DNA of 64,000 nt from Wenzhouxiangella limi (GTDB lineage Bacteria > Pseudomonadota > Gammaproteobacteria > Xanthomonadales > Wenzhouxiangellaceae). Where the stretch lies: assembly GCF_010499265.1 (NCBI RefSeq), contig NZ_JAAGSC010000043.1, positions 131,843 to 195,842 of the forward strand, written 5' to 3'. Below, in pieces: positions 1 to 9,218 of the stretch; positions within the stretch are counted from its first letter, which is position 1, and each line of letters begins with the position of its first letter. A program made the translations under genes and the position numbers. The notes under the pieces are model-generated. The model saw nothing but the letters and a program-made list of their open reading frames with translations. It was not told the DNA's origin and searched no databases.

Positions 1-2947
1 AGTAGATGTCGTGGTGCGGCGGTGGCGAAATCAGCCCCACCCCGGGCGAGGCATAGCGCAGCCGGGCGATCAGCTCGTTGACCTTGTGCCCGGGCAGTTG
101 CCCACCCTCGCCGGGCTTGGCACCCTGGGCGATCTTGATCTGGATGACCTCGGCGTTGACCAGGTATTCCGGCGTAACGCCGAATCGCCCCGAGGCGACC
201 TGCTTGATCTTCGAGGTCTTCTCGGTGCCGTAGCGCAGCGGATCCTCGCCGCCTTCGCCCGAGTTCGAGCGCCCGCCGAGACGGTTCATGGCGATCGCCA
301 GGGCCTCGTGGGCTTCCGGCGACAGCGCGCCCAGCGACATGCCGGCCGAGTCGAAGCGCTTGAAGAAGTTCTCTTCGGGCTCGACTTCGTCGATATCGAT
401 CGGCTCGTGCGGCGAGGTCAGCTGCAGCAGGTCGCGCAGGAAAGCCGGCTCGCGCTCGTTGACCAGGCGGGCGAAATCCTGATAGAGCGCGTAGCTGCCG
501 CGCTGGACCGCGGCCTGCAGGGTCTTGACGACGTCGGGGTTGTAGGCGTGGTATTCGCCGCCGTGGACGTAGCGATATAGACCGCCATGTTCGATCGGCA
601 CGCGCGGCTCCCAGGCCCAGCGGGCCAGGGCTTTCTGGTCGGCGTGCAGGTCGCCGAAGTCGGCGCCCTGGACGCGGCTGACTGCGGACGGGAAACACAG
701 ATCGATGACTTCATCGGCCAGCCCGACGATCTCGAACAGCTGCGCGCCGCGGTAGGCACCGATGGTGGAAATCCCCATCTTCGACAGGATCTTGAACAAG
801 CCCTTGCGGATGCCCCGGCGATAGGCCCGGCCCAGCTCCAGCGAGCGGTGACGAGTCTCGTCGAGTTCGCCCGTGTTCACCATGGCCAGCAGGGTCTGGT
901 AGACCAGGTAGGGGTAGACCGCCGTTGCACCGAAGCCGATCAGCGCGGCAAAGTGGTGCGGGTCGCGGGCCGTGCCGGTTTCCACGACGAGGCTGCACAG
1001 CGGTCGCTGGCCGGTCTCGACCAGGTGGTGGTGGATCGCGCTGGTGGCCAGCAGGGCGTGCACCGGCAGATGGTCCTCCTTGAGATAGCGATCCGAAATC
1101 AAAAGGATCAGCTTGCCGTCGGCGACTTCGCGCTCGGCCTGCTCGCACATTGCGCTGATGGCTTCGCTCAGCGGCTGATCGGCCGGCACGTTCAGGTCGA
1201 TAAAAGCCGACGGCATGCCCAGCTGGGGCGCGTGGATCAGCTGCCTGAGCTTGCGCTGGCTCAGCACCGGCGAGTTCAGTACCACCCGCTCGGCCAGTTC
1301 TGGGCCGGGCGTGAAAACGTTGCCCTTGCGGCCGATGCCGGTTTCCAGCGACATGACGATGCGCTCGCGCAAGGAATCGATGGGCGGATTGGTGACCTGG
1401 GCGAACTGCTGGCGGAAGCAGTCGTAGAGGGGGCGAACGCGCGTGGAGAGCACCGGCATCGGAGTGTCGTCGCCCATCGAGCCGACCGCTTCGGCCTGAG
1501 TCTGGGCCAGCACCTGGATGACCTCGCGGCGCTCCTCGCGCGAGAGGTTGAACATTTTCTGATAGGTCGCCAGGGTGTCGTCGTCGAACGGCTCGGCGGC
1601 CATGTGAACGTCGATCAGCTCCGAATCGAGGTACTGAATGCCGGAGTTCAGCCAGTCCTGCCAGGGCTGGGCGGATTTGAGCTCATCGTCGACGTCGCCG
1701 CTTTCCAGCAGCTTGCCCTCGTCAAGGTCGGCGACCAGGATCTGGCCGGGACCCAAACGTCCGCGGCGCAGCACGTGCTCGGGCTCGATGTCCACGACCC
1801 CGGTCTCGGACGCGACGATCAGCTTGTGGTCGTCGGTCAGCGTCCAGCGCGCTGGCCGCAGACCGTTGCGATCCAGAGCGCAGACGGCAAAGCGACCGTC
1901 GCACATGACCAGTCCGGCGGGGCCGTCCCAGGCCTCCTGGTGGAAGCTGAAGACCTCGTAGAAGGCGCGCAGGTCGGCGTCGAGGTTGTCGGCCGTCTGC
2001 CAGGCCGGCGGCACCAGGATGCGCACCGCCTGCGGCAGCGGCATGCCGCCGATCATCAGCAGTTCGAGCATGTTGTCCAGCGAGCTGGAGTCCGAGCCGT
2101 GCATGGCCACCGGCGGATCGATGTCGGCCAGTTCCGGCAGCAGCGGCGAGGCCAGCAGCGCCCGGCGGGCGCGGGTCCAGTTGCGGTTGCCGCGGATGGT
2201 GTTGATCTCGCCGTTGTGGGCCAGCAGGCGAAACGGCTGGGCCAGCTCCCAGCGCGGCAGGGTGTTGGTCGAGAAGCGCTGGTGGAACACCACCGCCGAG
2301 GCCTTCATCAGCGGATGTCGCAGGTCCGGGTAGAACGCCGAGAGGTACTCCGGCATCACCATGCCCTTGTACGACAGGGTCTGGCTTGACAGGCTGGCGA
2401 CGTAAAAGCGCTCGTTTTTCGGCGTGGCCAGCTCGCAGCGCCGTCGGGCCAGGTACAGGCGGCGCTCGAAATCGTCCGCTTCCATGTCCCTGGGCGCGTT
2501 GACGAAGATCTGCTCGATTCGTGGCAGGGTGCGCAGCGCTGGCTCGCCGCAGGCGTCCGGTTCGGTTGGTACAGGGCGCCAGCCTGCGGTCATGAGCCCC
2601 GTGGCGATGAGTTCTTCTTCGAGCCGCTGCCGCTGTCTGTCGGCGCCGTCGTCGGGGTCAAGAAAGAGGGTTCCGACGGCAAACCGCGAGCCGACTTCAA
2701 TCCCGGCCGCTTCGGCTGCGTGGGCCAGAAATTCGGCCGGCTTTCGGATCAGCACGCCGCAGCCGTCGCCGGTCTTGCCGTCGGGCGCGACCGCGCCGCG
2801 GTGGGTCAGGCGGTTCAGGGCCGCCAGGGCATCGTCGACGACCTCGCGGCTGGGCTGCCGATCGAGTCGTGCGACGAGGCCGAACCCGCAGGAATCCCGC
2901 TCGAAATCCGGGTGATGCAGTGTCCTTGGTGCAGTTTTCGAAGGCAT
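1..2947 (-). CDS. gltB: Glutamate synthase large subunit (5' part; 3' end outside the window)
   Basis: Catalyses, with GltD, NADPH-dependent transfer of the glutamine amide to 2-oxoglutarate to make two glutamates. About 982 codons are present of the roughly 1,480-1,500 usual for the family, and the gene runs off the left edge. The start is the ATG at 2947. Cys20, in the context DSCGFG, is the expected N-terminal nucleophile of the class II amidotransferase domain after a 19-residue propeptide. The central domain follows, and the FMN-barrel region begins near the edge (GGRSNSGEGGEDP, then SPPPHHDIY as the last residues). The 3Fe-4S cysteines lie beyond the window. It is divergent from the VKOR-family gene at 3081. 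The complementary strand carries long open frames here, which are GC-driven shadows. Confidence 0.96.
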   Translation of the reverse strand, partial: MPSKTAPRTLHHPDFERDSCGFGLVARLDRQPSREVVDDALAALNRLTHRGAVAPDGKTGDGCGVLIRKPAEFLAHAAEAAGIEVGSRFAVGTLFLDPDDGADRQRQRLEEELIATGLMTAGWRPVPTEPDACGEPALRTLPRIEQIFVNAPRDMEADDFERRLYLARRRCELATPKNERFYVASLSSQTLSYKGMVMPEYLSAFYPDLRHPLMKASAVVFHQRFSTNTLPRWELAQPFRLLAHNGEINTIRGNRNWTRARRALLASPLLPELADIDPPVAMHGSDSSSLDNMLELLMIGGMPLPQAVRILVPPAWQTADNLDADLRAFYEVFSFHQEAWDGPAGLVMCDGRFAVCALDRNGLRPARWTLTDDHKLIVASETGVVDIEPEHVLRRGRLGPGQILVADLDEGKLLESGDVDDELKSAQPWQDWLNSGIQYLDSELIDVHMAAEPFDDDTLATYQKMFNLSREERREVIQVLAQTQAEAVGSMGDDTPMPVLSTRVRPLYDCFRQQFAQVTNPPIDSLRERIVMSLETGIGRKGNVFTPGPELAERVVLNSPVLSQRKLRQLIHAPQLGMPSAFIDLNVPADQPLSEAISAMCEQAEREVADGKLILLISDRYLKEDHLPVHALLATSAIHHHLVETGQRPLCSLVVETGTARDPHHFAALIGFGATAVYPYLVYQTLLAMVNTGELDETRHRSLELGRAYRRGIRKGLFKILSKMGISTIGAYRGAQLFEIVGLADEVIDLCFPSAVSRVQGADFGDLHADQKALARWAWEPRVPIEHGGLYRYVHGGEYHAYNPDVVKTLQAAVQRGSYALYQDFARLVNEREPAFLRDLLQLTSPHEPIDIDEVEPEENFFKRFDSAGMSLGALSPEAHEALAIAMNRLGGRSNSGEGGEDPLRYGTEKTSKIKQVASGRFGVTPEYLVNAEVIQIKIAQGAKPGEGGQLPGHKVNELIARLRYASPGVGLISPPPHHDIY

Positions 2948-2989
2948 GGCCGGGTATGCTCGGGGACGGGCGAAAAAGTACTCTACTCT

Positions 2990-3002
2990 ATCAAGTCTTG
3001 AT
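2990..3002. promoter_or_regulatory. Perfect palindrome in the gltB/VKOR divergent intergenic region
   Basis: ATCAAG-T-CTTGAT is a perfect 6-1-6 inverted repeat. It lies 43 bp upstream of the gltB ATG and 79 bp upstream of the VKOR-family ATG. The position and symmetry fit an operator for a dimeric regulator, but no regulator is identified and a single site could arise by chance. Confidence 0.25.
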
Positions 3003-3080
3003 GCAGTGCGAAAAGCCGCCGGGCCGGTTGAGGTGTCCGGACAAATTCATGAGCCATGAACGTAGAACAGGATTTCCCCA

Positions 3081-3974
3081 ATGTCAAAACGCAAGAAACG
3101 GCCGGTAACGGCTTCGGAAACGCCTCGGAAGCGGGTGCGCTTCCAACCCGACTGGTCCCTCGTCGGCCTGGCTGCCGGCGGCATGCTGGTTACCGGCTAC
3201 CTCACGCTCGCACGCTCGATGAGCGCCTCGCCGCTGTTGTGCGGCGAGGGCAGCAGCTGTGAACTGGTTCAGCAAAGCCACTGGTCGGTGCTGCTGGGCC
3301 TGCCGGTATCGCTGTGGGGTTTTGGCCTGTACGCGCTGATCGCGCTCATCGCCGGGCTGGGCCGACCGCGCCTGAAGCGCTGGCGGCGGCTGTGGCTGCT
3401 GGCCTTTTTCGGCACCGTGTTCAGCGTTTACCTGACCCTGGCCGGCTGGCTTGCGCTACAGGCCTTTTGCTTGTGGTGTCTGGTCTCTCTGGGGATCATC
3501 GGCGCGATCTTCATGGTGCTGTCGCTGCGGCGGCCGGAATCGGCACCGGGCATGCCCTGGGCCGGGTTTCTGGCCGGGCAGGGCGCCATGGTAGGGGTGA
3601 TGCTGGTTCTGCTTCACGCGCTTTATGCCGGCTGGTTCCAGGCGCCCGAGGATCCGCGCCTGCGCGCCCTGGCCGAGCACCTTGAGCGCACCGGCGCGGT
3701 CTATTACGGCGCATCCTGGTGCCCCAGCTGCCAGCAGCAGAGTCAGCGCTTCGGCCAGTCTGCCGACCGTTTGCCGTACGTCGAGTGCTCGCCCCAGGGG
3801 CGCGGCGGCGGCGTGGCCTTCGAGTGCGTATCGAACGACATCACCAGCTACCCGACCTGGGTGATCGGCAACCGCCGCTTCGAGCAGCTGCTGGAGCCGG
3901 AGGAGCTGGCCCGGCGTTCGCGCTTTGACTGGGACGGGTGGCGTGAGGAGACACAAGCCGGCGGCGGCGGGTAA
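3081..3974 (+). CDS. VKOR-family disulfide-forming membrane protein fused to a thioredoxin-like domain
   Basis: 297 aa. The N-terminal half is a vitamin K epoxide reductase-type integral membrane domain: loop cysteines Cys54 and Cys60, then CLWC (Cys130/Cys133) as the quinone-linked redox pair, with hydrophobic segments near 26-45, 68-92, 104-128, 131-149 and 160-184. The C-terminal third is a thioredoxin-like domain with WCPSC (Cys214/Cys217) and a cis-Pro region YPTW (257-260). Bacterial VKOR-Trx fusions substitute for DsbB, re-oxidising a periplasmic thiol oxidase with quinone as the acceptor. The Trx domain probably faces the periplasm. The downstream M14 peptidase is probably secreted and the glutaredoxin-like gene follows it, so this looks like an envelope thiol/protein quality-control neighbourhood. 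The specific partner is not known. Confidence 0.88.
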   Translation: MSKRKKRPVTASETPRKRVRFQPDWSLVGLAAGGMLVTGYLTLARSMSASPLLCGEGSSCELVQQSHWSVLLGLPVSLWGFGLYALIALIAGLGRPRLKRWRRLWLLAFFGTVFSVYLTLAGWLALQAFCLWCLVSLGIIGAIFMVLSLRRPESAPGMPWAGFLAGQGAMVGVMLVLLHALYAGWFQAPEDPRLRALAEHLERTGAVYYGASWCPSCQQQSQRFGQSADRLPYVECSPQGRGGGVAFECVSNDITSYPTWVIGNRRFEQLLEPEELARRSRFDWDGWREETQAGGGG

Positions 3975-4023
3975 ACTGAGCCGCCTTTTTAGCGCCACCT
4001 TAAATATTTTCACGGAGATCGCA

Positions 4024-6912
4024 ATGATTCGATTCCTGCTGTTGAGCCTGCTGCCGCTTGCAGTGGTCGCCCAGACGCCCTACGAGCCGGTCGCCGAGGC
4101 CGAACTGCCCGGACTCAACTACGAGCCGTCGATCTACCCGCAGGAGGCCGATCATGATCCCGCCATTCCCGGACCGGCTGAGCGTCTTGGATTCCCGGTC
4201 GGCCAGCGCACGGCCACTTCGGCCCAGATCGAGGCCTACGCGCGCCGCCTGGCCGAGGCCTCCGAGCGCGTCGAGCTGGTCGAATACGGGCGCAGCTTCG
4301 AGGGCCGGCCGCTGGTGTACCTGGTCATTTCCAGCCCCGGTAACCTGGCGCGGACCGAGGCCATCCAGGACGGCATGGCCCGGCTGGCCGATCCGCGCGG
4401 TCTGGAATCTTCAGAGCGCGAGCGCCTGATCTCGGATCTGCCGGCCGTGGCCTGGCTGGGATATTCCATCCACGGCAACGAAAGCTCGGGCTCCGATTCG
4501 GCCGTGGCGGTGATGTACCACCTGGCCGCGGATCGATCCGATGCGACTGAAGCGCTGCTCGACGAGCTGGTCGTGATCGTTGATCCGAACATGAACCCGG
4601 ATGGGCGCGAGCGCTTCATGAACGCGCTCGACCAGCACCGCGGTCTGCACCCCGACGTCGACGACCAGTCGCTGCTCCACACCGGCTACTGGCCCTATGG
4701 CCGCGGCAACCATTACCTTTTCGACCTCAACCGCGACTGGATTTATGCCCGCCTGCCCGAAACCCGGGGTCGTATTCCGCACGTGCTGCGCTGGCGGCCG
4801 CTCTTGTTCGTCGACGCCCACGAAATGGGCGCCCAGGACACCTACATGTTCTCGCCGGCGCGCGAGCCGCACAACCCGCACCTGCCGCCGTATCGCCGCT
4901 CCATGGGCCAGGTCTTTGCCGACGGCAAGGCCCGGGCCTTCGATCGCTTCGCTTATCCGTACTACACCGGTGAATGGCACGAGGATTTCTACCCCGGCTA
5001 CACCGATGCCTGGGCGAGCCTGCGCGGTGCCCTGGGCGTGCTGTACGAGCAGGCGCGGCTGGCCGAAGACGGCGTTCAGCGCGATACCCACCTGATCAGC
5101 TACCGCCAGTCGGTCCACCACCAGGTCATGGCGAGCCTGGCCGACCTTGAGACCCTCCAGCGCGAGCGGGCCTCAATGTTTGGACAGTTCGTGAGCGACA
5201 GGACCCGCGTGGTGTCCCCGCGCGGGCCCTACGGCAACCGCAGCTTCGTCATCCTGCCGAGCGAGAACCGGGGCCGCATGAACGACCTGCTCGATCTGCT
5301 GGCCGTGCAGCAGTTCGAGGTCCACCGCCTGACCCGCGAGGTACGCGTGGCGCGGGCCAGCGATCAGCTGGGTCGTGAACTGAGTGGCCAGACCCTGCCG
5401 GAAGGCAGCCTGGTGCTGCGCAATCGTCAGCCCGACGGCCGCCTGCTGGCGGCCATGTTCGAGTTCGACCCGCAAATGTCGACCAGCGCCCTGACCACCG
5501 AGCGGGAGCGCGTTCTGCGCGAAGGTCGCAGCACCATCTACGACACCACCGGCTGGAATATCAGCATGATGTTCGGGCTCGAGGCGCTGACGGTGCCGCA
5601 ACATCTGGAGGCCCACCTGGAACGGGTGGATCCGGCGGCCGAGCGCTCGACGCCGGCGACACCGGACGCCGATAACGCGCTGGCCCTGGTCGCCTCGGGT
5701 GCCGACGATCGGGCCAACGCGCTCGCCGGCCGCCTGCTGCAGCGCGGACTGGCGGTGCGCGCGGCACGAACGGCCTCCGAACTCGACGGCATCGAGCTGC
5801 CGATCGGCTCGATCGCCGTCACCCGGAACGACAACCGCGATCGCGCTGACTGGGTCGGCGAGGTCACGGCGGTCGCCGCCGACCTGGGGCTGGAAGTCCA
5901 GGCTGTCGGCCACGGTCGGGCGCCGGGCGAGCTGGCCGACCTGGGCGGGCGCGAGTGGCGGGTACTGGAACAGCCGCGGGTGGCCCTGCTGGCGCGCGGC
6001 AGCAACAACATGCTCGATTTCGGCGCCGTCTGGTACCTGCTCGATCATCGTCTGGGTCTGCGCCACAGCCACCTGGACGAAGACCGCGCCGCGGTCATGG
6101 ACCTGCGCCGCTATAACGTCATCTACCTGCCCGAGCGCTGGACCTGGGGCGGCGGCGGCCCGCCCTCGCCGGCGCTGATCGAGCGCCTGGACGACTGGGT
6201 CCGAGCCGGCGGCACCCTGATCGCCTCGGGCAACGCCGCCCGCGCGCTGACCGCCGGCGACGAGCCCATGGTGCGGGTAAGAACCCTGGAGCAGGTCATC
6301 GGCGAGGACCTGGAACCTTATCAGGACGGCCTTTACCGCGAGTGGCTGGCCGACCACCAGCCGCTGCCGGAACAGGTTTGGGGCCATGCTGCGCAAACCC
6401 AGCCCATGCCCTGGGCCGACACGCCGGCCCTGCCGGCAGCCGAAGAGCGCGAGCGGCGCGATCAGTGGCTGCGTCAGTTCATGCCCTCCGGCGCGCTGGT
6501 CGCGAACCGGGCGGACACCGGCCACTGGCTCAACGCCGGCGGTCATGACTACCTGACCGCGCTGTTTTCCAGCTCGCCGGTGCTGATGGCGCATGCGCCG
6601 GTGGAAACGCCGCTGCGGGTCGGGGTCTACACCCCGGCCGAAGAAAGCGAAGCCGGACTGCTGGGCTGGGCGCCGGTGCCGGCGGGGCAGGAGCTGCGCG
6701 TGCGCGCCGGCGGCCTGCTGTGGCCGGAAGCGCGCGAGCGCATCGCCTCGGCCGCCTGGGTCACGCGCGAGAGCGTGGGCGCCGGCCAGGTGATCCTGTT
6801 CGCCCACGCGCCTGCGTTCCGCGGCGCCCAGCTGGGCGCGATGCGGGTGCTGGAAAACGCGATCATCCTGGGGCCCGGCATGGGCTCGAGTCAGCCGATC
6901 GAGTTGCCCTGA
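4024..6912 (+). CDS. M14-family zinc carboxypeptidase, secreted
   Basis: 962 aa. The start is the ATG at 4024, which gives a clean signal peptide (MIRFLLLSLLPLAVVA, cut near residue 16-17) and follows a CACGGAG-type ribosome site. An upstream in-frame start at 3925 would overlap the VKOR gene and bury the signal. The M14 zinc site is seen as HGNE (His150, Glu153), with DPNMNPDG (187-194) after it and a DAHEMG motif as the likely third ligand region. The catalytic Glu is probably in the GVLYEQ segment. The extra ~550 C-terminal residues are common in the large periplasmic M14 members of gammaproteobacteria and Bacteroidetes and have no recognised activity. Its stop overlaps the start of the next gene (ATGA-type), so the two are co-translated. 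Confidence 0.88.
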   Translation: MIRFLLLSLLPLAVVAQTPYEPVAEAELPGLNYEPSIYPQEADHDPAIPGPAERLGFPVGQRTATSAQIEAYARRLAEASERVELVEYGRSFEGRPLVYLVISSPGNLARTEAIQDGMARLADPRGLESSERERLISDLPAVAWLGYSIHGNESSGSDSAVAVMYHLAADRSDATEALLDELVVIVDPNMNPDGRERFMNALDQHRGLHPDVDDQSLLHTGYWPYGRGNHYLFDLNRDWIYARLPETRGRIPHVLRWRPLLFVDAHEMGAQDTYMFSPAREPHNPHLPPYRRSMGQVFADGKARAFDRFAYPYYTGEWHEDFYPGYTDAWASLRGALGVLYEQARLAEDGVQRDTHLISYRQSVHHQVMASLADLETLQRERASMFGQFVSDRTRVVSPRGPYGNRSFVILPSENRGRMNDLLDLLAVQQFEVHRLTREVRVARASDQLGRELSGQTLPEGSLVLRNRQPDGRLLAAMFEFDPQMSTSALTTERERVLREGRSTIYDTTGWNISMMFGLEALTVPQHLEAHLERVDPAAERSTPATPDADNALALVASGADDRANALAGRLLQRGLAVRAARTASELDGIELPIGSIAVTRNDNRDRADWVGEVTAVAADLGLEVQAVGHGRAPGELADLGGREWRVLEQPRVALLARGSNNMLDFGAVWYLLDHRLGLRHSHLDEDRAAVMDLRRYNVIYLPERWTWGGGGPPSPALIERLDDWVRAGGTLIASGNAARALTAGDEPMVRVRTLEQVIGEDLEPYQDGLYREWLADHQPLPEQVWGHAAQTQPMPWADTPALPAAEERERRDQWLRQFMPSGALVANRADTGHWLNAGGHDYLTALFSSSPVLMAHAPVETPLRVGVYTPAEESEAGLLGWAPVPAGQELRVRAGGLLWPEARERIASAAWVTRESVGAGQVILFAHAPAFRGAQLGAMRVLENAIILGPGMGSSQPIELP

Positions 6913-7253
6913 TGCGTTTCGGTACTTCTGTGTTGATGGTTGGTCTGCTGGCCCTGAGTGCCGTTGTGCTGTGGCGCAGTGGTCAGCAGGGGGTTACTGC
7001 GACCGACATCAGTCCCGAGCACGAGCTGGTGTTCTTCTCGGCGCCTTGGTGCGGGTACTGCGATCGGGCGCGAGCCTGGTTCGACGACCAGCGCATCGAC
7101 TACCTGGAAATCGACATCGAAAGCTCGACCGACGCCAACCGTTTGTGGCGCGATGCCGGCGGTCGCGGCGTGCCGCTGGTACTGGTGGGCGATGAACGTA
7201 TCGCCGGCTACTCCATCGACGCCTATCAACGCGCCTTGCAAAGCGGCCTTTGA
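6912..7253 (+). CDS. Membrane-anchored glutaredoxin-like protein
   Basis: 113 aa. The ATG at 6912 overlaps the stop of the peptidase gene, so a longer in-frame reading upstream is rejected. Residues 5-21 form one hydrophobic segment (signal anchor). The rest is a compact thioredoxin-fold domain with CGYC (Cys47/Cys50) and GVP (87-89) containing the conserved cis-proline. The length and the APWCGYC context match the glutaredoxin family rather than thioredoxin. An N-terminal anchor with the domain outside would make it an envelope thiol reductase or isomerase, in keeping with the VKOR-Trx gene two genes upstream; that role is inference. Confidence 0.8.
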   Translation: MRFGTSVLMVGLLALSAVVLWRSGQQGVTATDISPEHELVFFSAPWCGYCDRARAWFDDQRIDYLEIDIESSTDANRLWRDAGGRGVPLVLVGDERIAGYSIDAYQRALQSGL

Positions 7254-7272
7254 GTAGAAAAAGGGTGGGCGC

Positions 7273-8307
7273 TCAGGCGGTTTTTCCGTCCACACCGAGC
7301 CGCTTGTGCATGATCGGCGACGTCGTCGTGTACTGCAGGAACTGGCGCTGGTCCGGATGCAGGTGTTTCTGCACGGCGAACGCCGCCAGGGCGGCTTCGT
7401 GGAAGCCGGACAGGATGAGTTTTTTCTTGCCCGGATAGGTATTGATGTCGCCGATGGCGAACACCCCTTCGATCGAGGTCTGGAATTTCTCGGTGTCGAC
7501 CTGAATCTGCTTTTTCTCCAGATCCAGCGACCAGTCGGCGATGGGGCCGAGGTCCGGGGCCAGGCCCCAGAAAACCAGGATTTCCTCGCCCTTGATCACC
7601 TGCTTGTTTTTCTCCAGGTCCATGATTTCCAGGCCCTGGAGCGTACCCCCTTCGGAGGTGACCTGCATGATCAGGCCCTGGTGTTCGCGCACCTTGCCGG
7701 CCTCGGCCAAGGCCTTGACTTTGGCTACGGTGGCCGGTGCGCCGCGGTATTCGGGGCGGCGGTGGATCAGGTCGATCGACTCGGTGATGTCGGCCAGGTC
7801 CACGGTCCAGTCCAGGGCCGAGTCGCCGCCACCCAGGATCAACAGGCGCTTGCCGCGGAAACGCTCGCGATCGGTCACCTTGTAGTGCACCAGGCCCGGA
7901 TCGATGGCGTCCAGTCCCTTGGCCCTGAGTCGGCGCGGCAAAAACGAACCCAGGCCGGCGGCGATGATGACGGTGCCGGCATCGAACGCCGTGCCGGCCG
8001 TGGTGACCACGGTAAAGCGACCGTCATCGCGCTTTTCGAAGCGCTGCACCTGCTGCTTGAGGTGAATGCCGGGACTGAACGGTTCGATCTGCTCCATCAG
8101 CCGGTCGATCAGTTCCTGGGCGCCGACCACCGGATAGGCTGGAATGTCGTAGATCGGTTTTTCCGGATACAGCTCGGAGCACTGGCCCCCGACCTGTGGC
8201 AGGCTGTCGACCAGCTCGGCCTTGAGATCCAGCAAGCCCAGCTCGAAGACCTGGAACAGGCCGACGGGGCCTGCGCCGATGATCACGGCATCGGTTTGGA
8301 TTGGCAT
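7273..8307 (-). CDS. Ferredoxin/flavodoxin-NADP+ reductase, thioredoxin-reductase-like type
   Basis: 344 aa. The FAD-binding motif GAGPVG is at residues 11-16, the NADPH-binding GGGDSA lies mid-protein, and the FAD-contacting VFAIGDINTYPGKKK is near the C terminus. It lacks the CxxC of thioredoxin reductase, as expected for type 2 FNR (YumC/Cbb-type), which moves electrons between NADP(H) and ferredoxin or flavodoxin. The start at 8307 is set by an AAGG ribosome site about 9 nt upstream. A further upstream ATG at 8433 would run into the repeat-containing gap and is not supported. It is convergent with the glutaredoxin-like gene and divergent from ung. Confidence 0.9.
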   Translation of the reverse strand: MPIQTDAVIIGAGPVGLFQVFELGLLDLKAELVDSLPQVGGQCSELYPEKPIYDIPAYPVVGAQELIDRLMEQIEPFSPGIHLKQQVQRFEKRDDGRFTVVTTAGTAFDAGTVIIAAGLGSFLPRRLRAKGLDAIDPGLVHYKVTDRERFRGKRLLILGGGDSALDWTVDLADITESIDLIHRRPEYRGAPATVAKVKALAEAGKVREHQGLIMQVTSEGGTLQGLEIMDLEKNKQVIKGEEILVFWGLAPDLGPIADWSLDLEKKQIQVDTEKFQTSIEGVFAIGDINTYPGKKKLILSGFHEAALAAFAVQKHLHPDQRQFLQYTTTSPIMHKRLGVDGKTA

Positions 8308-8384
8308 TGACGTACCTTGTGGTTCATGCAGTGGGAAGCAGAAAAAGGTAGCACAGTCGTTGTTTTTTTGGGGTTTAAGGTTTC

Positions 8385-8497
8385 GGGGTTCAGGTTTCAG
8401 GTGATTCACTGCAAAATAGGGGTTCCGGCACAATTAGGTTCCCGCGATTCTGGCGCTGGCAGTGATCGTCATTCCTGAACCCTGAACCCTGAACCCC
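8385..8497. repeat. Imperfect inverted repeat upstream of ung with heptamer repeats
   Basis: The left arm at 8385-8401 (GGGGTTCAGGTTTCAGG) and the right arm at 8481-8497 are reverse complements at 16 of 17 positions, separated by 79 bp. The right arm sits in three tandem copies of CCTGAAC (8474-8494). It ends 9 bp before the ung ATG and leaves ung with no visible Shine-Dalgarno. It could be a small palindromic mobile repeat (REP/MITE-like) or a regulatory hairpin. No other copy was noticed in the window. Confidence 0.6.
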
Positions 8498-8506
8498 TAA
8501 AACTCA

Positions 8507-9193
8507 ATGTCCGATCGCCCAAAAATCAAGCTCCATCCCGAATGGCGGGACGCCCTGGCCGGCGAATTCGAGCAGGACTACATGCGCGATCTCAAGGCTT
8601 TTTTGCTGGCGCGCAAGCAGGCCGGGGCGGTGATCTATCCGCCGGGGCCCGAGATCTTCAACGCGCTGGACTCCACGCCGCTGTCCGAGGTCAAGGTGGT
8701 GATCCTGGGCCAGGACCCTTACCACGGCCCCGGCCAGGCCCACGGCCTGTGCTTTTCGGTGCGCGAGGGCGTGCCGCCGCCGCCGTCGCTGGTCAATATC
8801 TTTCGCGAGTTGCGCTCCGACCTTGGCCTGGCAATCCCGAATCACGGTCACCTGCAGTCCTGGGCGGAGCAGGGCGTGCTGTTGCTCAACGCCGTGCTGA
8901 GCGTCGAACGCGGTCAGGCCGGCGCCCACCAGGGCCAGGGCTGGGAGCGCTTCACCGATGCGGTCGTGGCCACGGTCAACCAGCGCTGCGAGCACGTCGT
9001 GTTTCTGCTCTGGGGCGCCCAGGCCCAGCGCAAGGGATCGGCCATCGACACCCGCCGGCACCTCGTGCTCAAAGCCCCGCATCCCTCGCCGCTGTCGGCC
9101 CACCGCGGTTTCCTGGGCTGCCGGCATTTTTCGCAGGCCAACGCCTGGCTGGCCGGGCACGGGATCGAGCCGGTGGACTGGGCCCTGCCGTGA
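8507..9193 (+). CDS. ung: Uracil-DNA glycosylase
   Basis: 228 aa, family 1 UDG. It removes uracil from DNA to start base-excision repair. The water-activating loop [13 protein letters not shown] is at 68-80 (Asp70, Tyr72), the uracil-binding segment [23 protein letters not shown] is present mid-protein, and the DNA-intercalation loop HPSPLSAH is at 192-199. The length is normal for the family. No ribosome-binding site is visible because the inverted repeat ends 9 bp upstream; the ATG at 8507 is still the natural start by family length. Next on the same strand are trmJ and an alkyltransferase-like gene. Confidence 0.96.
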   Translation: MSDRPKIKLHPEWRDALAGEFEQDYMRDLKAFLLARKQAGAVIYPPGPEIFNALDSTPLSEVKVVILGQDPYHGPGQAHGLCFSVREGVPPPPSLVNIFRELRSDLGLAIPNHGHLQSWAEQGVLLLNAVLSVERGQAGAHQGQGWERFTDAVVATVNQRCEHVVFLLWGAQAQRKGSAIDTRRHLVLKAPHPSPLSAHRGFLGCRHFSQANAWLAGHGIEPVDWALP

Positions 9194-9218
9194 CGAGTTC
9201 GCGGGCTACACTGGACTG

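Noticed and set aside
11-2389. Long open frame(s) on the plus strand over gltB
   Set aside because: Antisense to well-conserved gltB; the composition (Gln/Arg/Val/Gly rich) is what high-GC antisense frames give; no family features.
8385-8497. CRISPR-like array
   Set aside because: Two inverted arms and three contiguous heptamers, no spacer-repeat alternation and no cas genes.
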